7,143 nucleotides of DNA from an uncultured Oscillospiraceae bacterium (lineage in GTDB: Bacteria > Bacillota > Clostridia > Oscillospirales > Oscillospiraceae). Where the stretch lies: positions 1 to 7,143 of the forward strand of contig CAADSF010000008.1 in the NCBI GenBank assembly GCA_900751035.1, given 5' to 3'. Made by a program: the position numbers and the translations under genes. Positions 1 through 5,679 of the stretch are shown here, piece by piece (within the stretch, counting starts at the first letter, position 1; each line of letters starts with the position of its first letter). The notes under the pieces were generated by a model. The model saw only the letters and a list, made by a program, of their open reading frames with translations. It was not told where the DNA came from and searched no databases.

Positions 1-922
1 GCCGCCACTGTTCGAGCAGGTAGTGCTCAAGATTGACGCGTCCGGATTCAATGGCGTCCAAAATGTCCTGCGCCCATGGAACCAGCAGCCAGACGATGGT
101 GCATTTTTCCTCCGTGACCGTCCGCAATATCCACTCCGGCTTCACGCCGCGCAGCAGCACGGCTTTGCTTCCGGAAATGAGGCTCCCGAACCAGTGCATT
201 TTCGCCCCCGTGTGATAGAGCGGCGGGATGCAGAGAAAGACGTCGTCCCTTGTCTGCCCGTGGTGGCGCTGCTCCGTTATGCAGGAGCAGACAAGCGCCT
301 TGTGCCGGTGCAGGATCGCCTTTGGGAAGCCGGTCGTGCCGGAGGAGAAATAGATTGCCGCATCGTCGTCTTCGTCCAGCGCAACGGGCGGGACACTCGA
401 CGAGCAGAAGCCCATGAGCCTGCGGCAGTCCTCTGCGTAATCCGGCACATTTCGTCCGACGAACAGCCGGAGTTTGACACGCGTCAGGCTTTCCTGAATC
501 GAATCGAGACGCGAAACGAATTCCGGCCCGAAGACCAGAGCCTCCACGTCCGCCAGCTCCAGACAGTAGGAAATTTCATCGGATGCGTACCGGAAGTTGA
601 GCGGAACGGCAATGCAGCCGGCCTTGAGGATGCCGAAATAAATCGGCAGCCATTCCAGACAGTTCATCAGCAGAATGCCGACCTTTGTGCCGCGCCGGAT
701 ATTCCGGCTAAGAAGAAAGTTGGCAAACCGGTTGGCCCGGCGGTCAAAATCCCGCCATGAAAGCTCCCGTCGGTACGGCGCGTCAGGCTGTGCCTCGGCG
801 ATGAGACTTGCTTCGCGCCATGTTACAGCGCTGTCGCGCTCTTCCGAAGGATTGACCTCGACCAGCGCAATGTCAGACCCGTAAAGTCTTGCGTTCCGTT
901 CCAGAAAATCTGTAATGACCAT
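1..922 (-). CDS. AMP-forming acyl-CoA synthetase (class I adenylate-forming enzyme), C-terminus cut by window edge
   Basis: Reading leftward from ATG at 922-920, the frame stays open for 307 codons to the window edge, so only the N-terminal part is visible (full family members are about 500-560 residues). Such enzymes activate a carboxylic acid with ATP to an acyl-adenylate and then transfer it to CoA; they are usually cytosolic. The diagnostic phosphate-binding A3 motif is YFSSGTTGFPKAILHRH at residues 191-207. Supporting family segments are GILLMNCLEWLPIYFGILKA (83-102), AVPLNFRYASDEI (105-117) and PPLYHTGA (233-240). Residues about 22-52 form an extra acidic/polar stretch between the N-terminal helix and the LSWRDFD segment, longer than in FadD or MenE types. 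The start is fixed by AAAGGAGG at 937-930, seven bases upstream. A T-box leader precedes it. The substrate (fatty, aryl or bile-type acid) cannot be told from this part, and the A5-A10 motifs and catalytic lysine lie outside the window. The family is secure; the specific function is unknown. Confidence 0.93.
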   Translation of the reverse strand, partial: MVITDFLERNARLYGSDIALVEVNPSEERDSAVTWREASLIAEAQPDAPYRRELSWRDFDRRANRFANFLLSRNIRRGTKVGILLMNCLEWLPIYFGILKAGCIAVPLNFRYASDEISYCLELADVEALVFGPEFVSRLDSIQESLTRVKLRLFVGRNVPDYAEDCRRLMGFCSSSVPPVALDEDDDAAIYFSSGTTGFPKAILHRHKALVCSCITEQRHHGQTRDDVFLCIPPLYHTGAKMHWFGSLISGSKAVLLRGVKPEWILRTVTEEKCTIVWLLVPWAQDILDAIESGRVNLEHYLLEQWR

Positions 923-929
923 ATAAAAT

Positions 930-937
930 CCTCCTTT
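930..937 (-). promoter_or_regulatory. Ribosome-binding site of the acyl-CoA synthetase
   Basis: The minus strand reads AAAGGAGG, then seven bases, then ATG. It lies just downstream of the T-box terminator, so it is transcribed only when the terminator is not formed. It also decides the start codon of the ligase gene. Confidence 0.85.
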
Positions 938-951
938 GCAGCGGATTGCGG

Positions 952-997
952 ATAAAAGAAAACGCCCGCTGCACATCCTGAAAAAGTGCAGAGGACG
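952..997 (-). terminator. Intrinsic terminator of the T-box leader
   Basis: On the minus strand, a 12-base 5' arm (997-986) pairs with 974-963 with one T/C mismatch and one G-T pair. The loop is 11 bases (985-975). The stem is followed immediately by a T-rich tract, TTTTCTTTTAT (962-952). Its 5' arm contains the CCTCT that also forms the lower antiterminator helix, which is the switching element. Confidence 0.9.
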
Positions 998-1229
998 AGA
1001 AGCTCCCGTGGTACCACCTCTATTTACCGCCTGCGCGGCCTCAACGGGCACGATCATGCCCACTGCGCGTTATCGGGCGCACCCGTCTTCACCTACTGGC
1101 GGCAAAACCGCGTTCGGGAAGCTGCTCGGAAAGGTATTCCGCCCGGAGGCCTGTGCTGCCTTGCACCGAACGGCAGTTCTCTGAACAGGGAAAGTCAGGG
1201 CGTACTTGGTTTCGTCATGGCATTCAATA
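952..1229 (-). ncRNA. T-box riboswitch leader (tRNA-sensing antitermination), probably Tyr-specific
   Basis: This is a complete T-box leader in the order expected for the class, read on the minus strand. Stem I: the specifier loop has AGTA (1206-1203) on the 5' side and GAATACC (1139-1133) on the 3' side, flanked by CGCCC/GGGCG (1202-1198 with 1144-1140) and GAAA/TTTC. Above it, CCTGT (1189-1185) pairs with ACAGG (1154-1150). An AGAGA bulge follows, then CTGCC (1176-1172) pairs with GGCAG (1160-1156), capped by the distal loop with GGTGCAA. A stem III-like hairpin is GGGCA (1061-1057) with TGCCC (1050-1046). Antiterminator: AGAGG (1021-1017) pairs with CCTCT (994-990), and ACGGGA (1009-1004) with TCTCGT (1000-995), leaving the TGGT bulge (1016-1013) that binds the tRNA acceptor NCCA end. 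CCTCT also lies in the terminator's 5' arm, so the two folds exclude each other. In known T-boxes, uncharged cognate tRNA stabilises the antiterminator and lets transcription continue. TAC (1136-1134), directly after GAA, is the likeliest specifier; ACC (1135-1133, Thr) is the alternative. Confidence 0.93.
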
Positions 1230-1235
1230 TGTCAG

Positions 1236-1264
1236 ACTTTAACACATTTTGTCGATGAAGTCAA
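1236..1264 (-). promoter_or_regulatory. Promoter of the T-box/acyl-CoA synthetase transcript
   Basis: On the minus strand, TTGACT (1264-1259) is followed by a 17-base spacer and TAAAGT (1241-1236). This fits a housekeeping sigma-A promoter with a strong -35 and a weaker -10 (4 of 6 consensus bases). A start near 1229-1228 would place the transcript start about 22-25 bases before the stem I specifier loop, as expected for a T-box leader. Confidence 0.75.
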
Positions 1265-1288
1265 GTGTCCGGCATGATTTTTGAGAAT

Positions 1289-1303
1289 TCTACCAAATGT
1301 AGA
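1289..1303. repeat. 15-bp inverted repeat between the divergent promoters (possible operator)
   Basis: TCTAC and GTAGA are perfect 5-bp inverted arms around CAAAT. The repeat lies between the leftward -35 (1264-1259) and the rightward -35 (1333-1338), where a regulator of either transcript could bind. The arms are short and could arise by chance, so an operator role is only an inference. Confidence 0.3.
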
Positions 1304-1332
1304 CGAACCGGCACGGAATGTCCTGATTTCAC

Positions 1333-1361
1333 TTGCATTGCAGCAGACAAGACGGTATAAT
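1333..1361 (+). promoter_or_regulatory. Promoter of the glgBCDA operon
   Basis: TTGCAT (1333-1338), a 17-base spacer and a perfect TATAAT (1356-1361) match a sigma-A promoter. The predicted start near 1368 gives a 5' leader of about 72 bases before glgB. No comparable promoter was seen in the short gaps between the glg genes, so this one probably drives all four. Confidence 0.82.
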
Positions 1362-1393
1362 AGCATTGGAATACAATGAACAGATTTTATATG

Positions 1394-1407
1394 CCGCCTC
1401 CGGGCGG
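1394..1407 (+). other. Small GC hairpin in the glgB leader
   Basis: CCGCC (1394-1398) and GGCGG (1403-1407) pair perfectly around a four-base TCCG loop in the predicted 5' leader of glgB. It is not followed by a T-run, so it is not a terminator, and it leaves the ribosome-binding site at 1429-1433 free. It may stabilise the mRNA 5' end or have no function. Confidence 0.35.
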
Positions 1408-1439
1408 GCTTCAGCACAGAAGAAAGAGAGGAGTTCAAT

Positions 1440-3323
1440 ATGCAGAAGCTGGAGGCTTTCTTAAAACGGTTCCATTCCGGCCCTGCGGCAGACGCCTATG
1501 AATACCTCGGCTGCCACGCGCACGAGGACGGCGAGGGCTATGTGTTCCGCGTCTGGGCGCCGCACGCGCAGTCTGTGTGTGTCGTCGGCGACTTTAATTT
1601 CTGGAACACGGAGGATCTCCCCATGCGGAAGATCTCGGATGGCGTATGGGAGGCTGTTTCTGTCTACGCGAAGACCGGACAGGCGTATAAATACTGCGTC
1701 ACTGGCCCGGATGGCCGCACGGTCTACAAAACAGACCCCTACGGAAACCGCTGCTGTGCGCTGCCGGACACCTCCAGCATGATTGACCCGCCGGAAGGCT
1801 TTGAGTGGCACGACGCGCTCTACCGCGCACGTGCAGCCAGACAGTCCGCGATTAAACGGCCGGTCAATATCTACGAGGTTCATGCGGGCTCGTGGAAGCG
1901 GCACGAGGACGGCAGCTATCTCAATTATGAGGAGCTTGCGTCGGAGCTCGTTCCCTACGTCAAGGACATGGGCTATACGCATATCGAGCTGCTGCCCATC
2001 ATGGAATATCCCTATGACCCCTCGTGGGGCTACCAGATCACCTGCTATTTTGCCCCGACCCACCGCTACGGAACGCCGAAGCAGCTCATGCATTTTGTCG
2101 ACGCCTGCCATAAGGCCGGGCTCGGCGTGATTCTCGACTGGGTACCCGCACATTTCCCGAAGGACGAAAACGGCCTGTTTGAGTTTGACGGGACCTGCTG
2201 CTACGAGCTTTCCGACCCGATGATGAACGAGCATCCGGACTGGACGACCCGTATTTACGATTACGGCAAGCCGGAGGTGCAGTCCTTCCTTATCTCCAAC
2301 GTTTGCTTCTGGCTGCGTTATTTTCACGTCGACGGAATTCGAGTCGATGCAGTTGCGTCCATGCTGTATCTGGACTATAATCGCAGACAGTTCAAGCCCA
2401 ATAAATTCGGGGGCAGGGAGAATCTCGAAGCAATTGAATTTCTGCGCAGGCTCAACGAAGCGGCATTCCAGACCAATCCCGCAGTCATGATGATTGCCGA
2501 GGAATCCACGGCCTTCCCGCTGATCACCAAACCGGATTACGACGGTGGCCTCGGCTTCCTCTTCAAATGGAACATGGGCTGGATGAACGATATGCTCCAA
2601 TATATGTCGCTCGACCCGCTGTGGAGAAAGGGCGACCATAACGCGCTGACGTTCTCCATGACGTATGCCTATTCCGAGAACTTTATTCTGCCGCTCAGCC
2701 ACGACGAGGTCGTGCATGGCAAATGCTCGCTCGTCAATAAAATGCCGGGCAATTATGACGATAAATTCAACAATCTGCGCACGTTCTTCGCCTATCAGAT
2801 CGCACACCCCGGCAAGAAACTCAATTTCATGGGCAACGAATTCGCACAGTTCATCGAGTGGAACTATACGCAGGGCCTCGACTGGCTGCTGCTCGGCTAT
2901 GAAAAGCACCAGAAAATGCAGCATTTCGTCCGCACGCTCAACCATTTCTATCTTGAAAACCGCTGCTTCTGGGAAAACGATTCCGACTGGGACGGCTTCC
3001 GCTGGCTCTCGTGCGACGACCACGACAATTCCATCATCGCCTTCCGCCGCATCAGCCGCAAGGGGCAGGAGCTGATTGCCGTGTGCAATTTCTGCCCGGT
3101 GCTGCGGGAGAGCTACCGTCTGCCGCTGCCGAGGGCCGGATGGTACCAGCCGGTGCTCAACACCGACGACGCGCAGTTCGGCGGCTACAATTTCCAGCCC
3201 GCGCCCGTCCACGCCGAAAAGGACAAGCAGCCGCAGGGCGAATACGCCTACAGCGGCGTGTTCCGCATCCCGCCGATGAGCGTTTGCTTTTATAGGCATG
3301 TCAGAAATAAACCGGAGAAATAA
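1440..3323 (+). CDS. glgB: 1,4-alpha-glucan branching enzyme
   Basis: GlgB cuts an alpha-1,4-glucan chain and reattaches the piece through an alpha-1,6 bond, making the branch points of cytosolic glycogen (GH13 family). The protein has 627 residues. A single N-terminal CBM48 module spans about residues 30-105 (FRVWAPHAQSVCVVGDFNFW at 36-55). This is the shorter Bacillus-like form lacking the extra N1 domain of the 728-residue E. coli enzyme. The catalytic barrel follows. DWVPAHFP (233-240) is GH13 region I, and GIRVDAVASMLY (299-310) carries the nucleophile Asp303. AEEST (353-357) carries the acid/base Glu354, and LSHDEVVHGK (419-428) carries His421 and the stabilising Asp422. All catalytic residues are present. 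The C-terminal beta domain runs from about 525 to the end. GAGAGGAG (1426-1433) lies six bases before the ATG and supports this start. It is the first gene of the glycogen operon, 39 bp before glgC. No frameshift or truncation was seen. Confidence 0.98.
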   Translation: MQKLEAFLKRFHSGPAADAYEYLGCHAHEDGEGYVFRVWAPHAQSVCVVGDFNFWNTEDLPMRKISDGVWEAVSVYAKTGQAYKYCVTGPDGRTVYKTDPYGNRCCALPDTSSMIDPPEGFEWHDALYRARAARQSAIKRPVNIYEVHAGSWKRHEDGSYLNYEELASELVPYVKDMGYTHIELLPIMEYPYDPSWGYQITCYFAPTHRYGTPKQLMHFVDACHKAGLGVILDWVPAHFPKDENGLFEFDGTCCYELSDPMMNEHPDWTTRIYDYGKPEVQSFLISNVCFWLRYFHVDGIRVDAVASMLYLDYNRRQFKPNKFGGRENLEAIEFLRRLNEAAFQTNPAVMMIAEESTAFPLITKPDYDGGLGFLFKWNMGWMNDMLQYMSLDPLWRKGDHNALTFSMTYAYSENFILPLSHDEVVHGKCSLVNKMPGNYDDKFNNLRTFFAYQIAHPGKKLNFMGNEFAQFIEWNYTQGLDWLLLGYEKHQKMQHFVRTLNHFYLENRCFWENDSDWDGFRWLSCDDHDNSIIAFRRISRKGQELIAVCNFCPVLRESYRLPLPRAGWYQPVLNTDDAQFGGYNFQPAPVHAEKDKQPQGEYAYSGVFRIPPMSVCFYRHVRNKPEK

Positions 3324-3350
3324 AACAGGAACAAAGGAAATAAAACAGGA
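3317..3350 (+). repeat. Short tandem duplication across the glgB stop and the glgC ribosome-binding site
   Basis: The 14-base string GAAATAAAACAGGA occurs at 3317-3330 and again at 3337-3350, a 20-base period with 16 of 20 positions equal between the full units 3311-3330 and 3331-3350. The first copy contains the glgB stop codon. The second leads into AGGAGG (3347-3352), the ribosome-binding site of glgC, ten bases before its ATG. It looks like a local duplication that created or spaced the glgC initiation region. Confidence 0.7.
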
Positions 3351-3362
3351 GGAGATCCAGCT

Positions 3363-4547
3363 ATGCAATTCCAGAAAAAACGTTGTGTCGCCATGCTCCT
3401 GGCAGGTGGTCAGGGCAGCCGTCTGATGGTCCTGACGGAAAACACGGCCAAGCCTGCCGTCCCGTTCGGCGGCAAATACCGCATTATCGATTTCCCGCTT
3501 TCCAACTGCGTAAACTCCAAGATTGATACGGTCGGCATCCTGACGCAGTATCAGCCGCTTGAGCTCAACGAGTACATCGGCAACGGCCAGCCATGGGGTC
3601 TGAACTCCTCGCACGGCGGCGTACAGGTTCTGCCGCCCTATGCCAAGAGCAAGAATTCCGAGTGGTACAAGGGCACGGCCAATGCCATCTATCAGAACAT
3701 CCCCTTTATTGAGCGCTATAACCCCGATAATGTGCTGATTCTGTCCGGCGATCATATCTACAAGATGGACTATGCCGCCATGCTCCGCTTCCATGAGCAG
3801 CGTGATTCCGACTGCACCATCGCCGTGCGCGAGGTTCCGCTCAAGGAAGCCTCCCGCTTCGGCATTATGAATACCCGCGAAGACGGCTCCATCTACGAGT
3901 TTGAAGAGAAGCCCAAGAAGCCCAAGAGCACCAACGCGTCCATGGGTATCTACGTCTTCAAGTGGAGCGTCCTGAAAGCCTTTCTGGAGGCGGACGAGGC
4001 AGACCGTACCAGTGAGAATGACTTCGGCAAGAATATCATCCCCGCCATTCTGAATGCGGGCCACAGACTGTATGCCTACCGCTTTGAGGGCTATTGGAAG
4101 GACGTCGGCACGATTTCCAGCCTCTGGGAGGCTAACATGGATCTGCTCGGCAAGCATCCGGCGTTCGATATTTACGGTACTGCCGGTCATAAGATCTACG
4201 CCAGAAATCAGGCTATGCCGTCGAGCTATATCGCCCGGTCTGCCGAGATTCACGAGAGCTTTGTCGCAGAGGGGTGCAACATTGAGGGCTGCATCACGCA
4301 CTCCATCATCTCCACCGGCTGCACCGTCGGCAAGGGTGTGGAGATCACCGACAGCGTTATCATGCCGGATGTGACCATCGAAAACGGCGCGGTCATCCGC
4401 AGCGCGATCATCGCCGAGGGCTGCCATATCAAGGCCGGCGCCCGCGTGGGCGATTACGTGGAGGGCGAGGAACGGAAGATCAGCGTGATTGGCAAGGACA
4501 AGACCATCGCCGAGGGCACCGTGATCGATGCCGGCGCGATTGTATAA
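3363..4547 (+). CDS. glgC: Glucose-1-phosphate adenylyltransferase, catalytic subunit
   Basis: GlgC makes ADP-glucose and pyrophosphate from glucose-1-phosphate and ATP, the committed step of bacterial glycogen synthesis. The 394-residue length is normal for Firmicutes. The N-terminal nucleotidyltransferase domain has the ATP/phosphate loop GGQGSRL (15-21), KPAVPFGGKYRIIDFPLSN (30-48) and WYKGTANAIYQN (101-112). It also has LSGDHIYKMDY (127-137) with the metal-binding Asp130, the substrate-binding FEEKPKKP (180-187), SMGIYVF (193-199) and YWKDVGT (244-250) with the second metal-binding Asp. From about residue 287 to the end, hexapeptide repeats form a left-handed beta helix used for subunit contacts and allostery. 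All expected active-site motifs are present, unlike in the neighbouring glgD. AGGAGG at 3347-3352 supports the start. It is followed after 19 bp by glgD, whose product very likely forms a heteromeric enzyme with it, as shown for the Geobacillus/Bacillus GlgC-GlgD pair. Confidence 0.98.
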   Translation: MQFQKKRCVAMLLAGGQGSRLMVLTENTAKPAVPFGGKYRIIDFPLSNCVNSKIDTVGILTQYQPLELNEYIGNGQPWGLNSSHGGVQVLPPYAKSKNSEWYKGTANAIYQNIPFIERYNPDNVLILSGDHIYKMDYAAMLRFHEQRDSDCTIAVREVPLKEASRFGIMNTREDGSIYEFEEKPKKPKSTNASMGIYVFKWSVLKAFLEADEADRTSENDFGKNIIPAILNAGHRLYAYRFEGYWKDVGTISSLWEANMDLLGKHPAFDIYGTAGHKIYARNQAMPSSYIARSAEIHESFVAEGCNIEGCITHSIISTGCTVGKGVEITDSVIMPDVTIENGAVIRSAIIAEGCHIKAGARVGDYVEGEERKISVIGKDKTIAEGTVIDAGAIV

Positions 4548-4552
4548 GAGAG

Positions 4553-4558
4553 AGGAGG
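4553..4558 (+). promoter_or_regulatory. Ribosome-binding site deciding the glgD start
   Basis: AGGAGG is eight bases before ATG 4567 and lies just after the glgC stop (4545-4547). It rules in favour of the 370-residue GlgD over the longer frame beginning inside glgC. Confidence 0.85.
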
Positions 4559-4566
4559 ATACGAAC

Positions 4567-5679
4567 ATGGAAGCAATGGGCATTATTTTCTCCAATATTT
4601 ACGACAACAACATGGGCGAGCTGACCCGTGAGCGGACCTCGGCCTCCATCCCATTCGGCAGCCGCTACCGCCAGATTGACTTTGCCCTGTCCAACATGGC
4701 AAACTCCAAGATCAGCAACATCGGCATTGTCACAAAATACAATTACCAGTCCCTGATGGATCACCTCGGCAACTGTGAGGAATGGGACCTCAAGCTGGGC
4801 GAGGGCGTCCGCTTCCTCCCCCCGTACGCCACCGGCCACACCGGGGCCTATCGCGGCAAGCTCGAAGCGCTGCAGACCGCCATGCCGGTTCTCGGCCGCT
4901 GCGACGCGGAGTATGTCGTGCTGTCCGACACGACCGTTCTCTGCGCAATCAATTTTGCGGCAGTTCTGGAAGAACACATCGCCTCCGGCTGCGATATCAC
5001 GGTCATCGCTAAAGCAGGCCGTGCCAACGGTAAGACCCGTCAGCCGCTGGCCGTCAAGCTTGGGGACGACGGCAAGATCGTCGATCTGGCTGTCGACTAC
5101 TGCGCACCGGAGGATTATCTGGTCGGCATGAGTATGTTCATCATGCGCCGCGACAAGCTCATTCAGGTCATCCGTGAGATGGTACCGCACGGAAAATACC
5201 ATCTGGAGCGCGATTTCATTCTGCCGGAATACAATGCGGGCAATCTGAAGGTCAACGTCTATCCGTTCCATAATGTTGCCCTGTTCAACCAGAGTGTGGA
5301 CGAGTATTTTGTCAACAACATGAAGCTGCTTGACCCGGATGTGCGACGCAGCCTCTTCCGCAGCGAGATTCCCATCTATACCAAGGTTCGCGACGCCGTT
5401 CCGACGCTCTTCGGCTACCATGGACAGGCTGCAAACTGCTTGATCGCCGACGGCTGCCATCTGTTCGGCAAGGCGGAAAACTCCGTGATCTTCCGCGAGG
5501 TCGATATTGAGGACGGCGCGGAGGTTCGCGACTCAATCATCATGCAGGGAAGCAAAATCGGCGCGGGTGCGTCGATCCGGTACTGCATTTTGGATAAAAA
5601 CGTCACCATTCGTCCGGGCACAAAGCTGCTCGGCTCAATTGACCACCCGCTTGTGGTCGACAAAGGAGATACCGTATGA
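4567..5679 (+). CDS. glgD: Glucose-1-phosphate adenylyltransferase, non-catalytic subunit
   Basis: GlgD is a GlgC homologue that has lost catalysis and partners GlgC in Firmicutes, raising its activity. The protein has 370 residues. It keeps the fold: IPFGSRYRQIDFALSN (28-43) mirrors the GlgC segment PFGGKYRIIDFPLSN, and hexapeptide-repeat beta helix occupies about residues 288-365. The active-site motifs are gone. There is no GGxGxRL loop (the N-terminus is MGIIFSNIYDNN), the LSGDHIY motif has become LSDTTVL (119-125), and no EEKP or YWKDVGT is found. I chose ATG 4567 because AGGAGG (4553-4558) lies eight bases upstream; an upstream in-frame ATG at 4528 would overlap glgC and has no ribosome-binding site. 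ATG 4576 is a less likely alternative. Its last bases overlap glgA (ATGA at 5676-5679). Confidence 0.96.
   Translation: MEAMGIIFSNIYDNNMGELTRERTSASIPFGSRYRQIDFALSNMANSKISNIGIVTKYNYQSLMDHLGNCEEWDLKLGEGVRFLPPYATGHTGAYRGKLEALQTAMPVLGRCDAEYVVLSDTTVLCAINFAAVLEEHIASGCDITVIAKAGRANGKTRQPLAVKLGDDGKIVDLAVDYCAPEDYLVGMSMFIMRRDKLIQVIREMVPHGKYHLERDFILPEYNAGNLKVNVYPFHNVALFNQSVDEYFVNNMKLLDPDVRRSLFRSEIPIYTKVRDAVPTLFGYHGQAANCLIADGCHLFGKAENSVIFREVDIEDGAEVRDSIIMQGSKIGAGASIRYCILDKNVTIRPGTKLLGSIDHPLVVDKGDTV

Noticed and set aside
23..760. A 245-codon plus-strand open frame at the left end
   Set aside because: It is antisense to the acyl-CoA synthetase, whose A3 motif and family segments are clear on the minus strand. 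The true gene has no stop inside the window because it runs off the edge.
936..1258. Two small plus-strand open frames (82 and 90 codons) opposite the leader region
   Set aside because: The region is a structured T-box RNA on the minus strand; the frames have no ribosome-binding site and no protein-like pattern.
1391..1410. GC-rich hairpin in the glgB leader as a terminator or attenuator
   Set aside because: The stem is only 5 bp and is not followed by a T-run on either strand, so it cannot be called a terminator.
1232..1438. A 68-codon minus-strand frame across the glgB promoter
   Set aside because: It overlaps both promoters, has no ribosome-binding site and no recognisable motif.
4528..4566. 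An upstream ATG for glgD at 4528
   Set aside because: It overlaps the end of glgC, lacks a ribosome-binding site and adds 13 residues not expected in GlgD; ATG 4567 has AGGAGG at proper spacing.
1461..4595. A 1044-codon open frame on the minus strand opposite glgB and glgC
   Set aside because: It lies antisense to two genes with complete catalytic motifs, has low-complexity Ala/Val/Asp/Arg composition typical of a reverse-strand shadow in a GC-biased coding region, shows no family motif, and runs through the glgB-glgC gap only because no stop happens to fall there.
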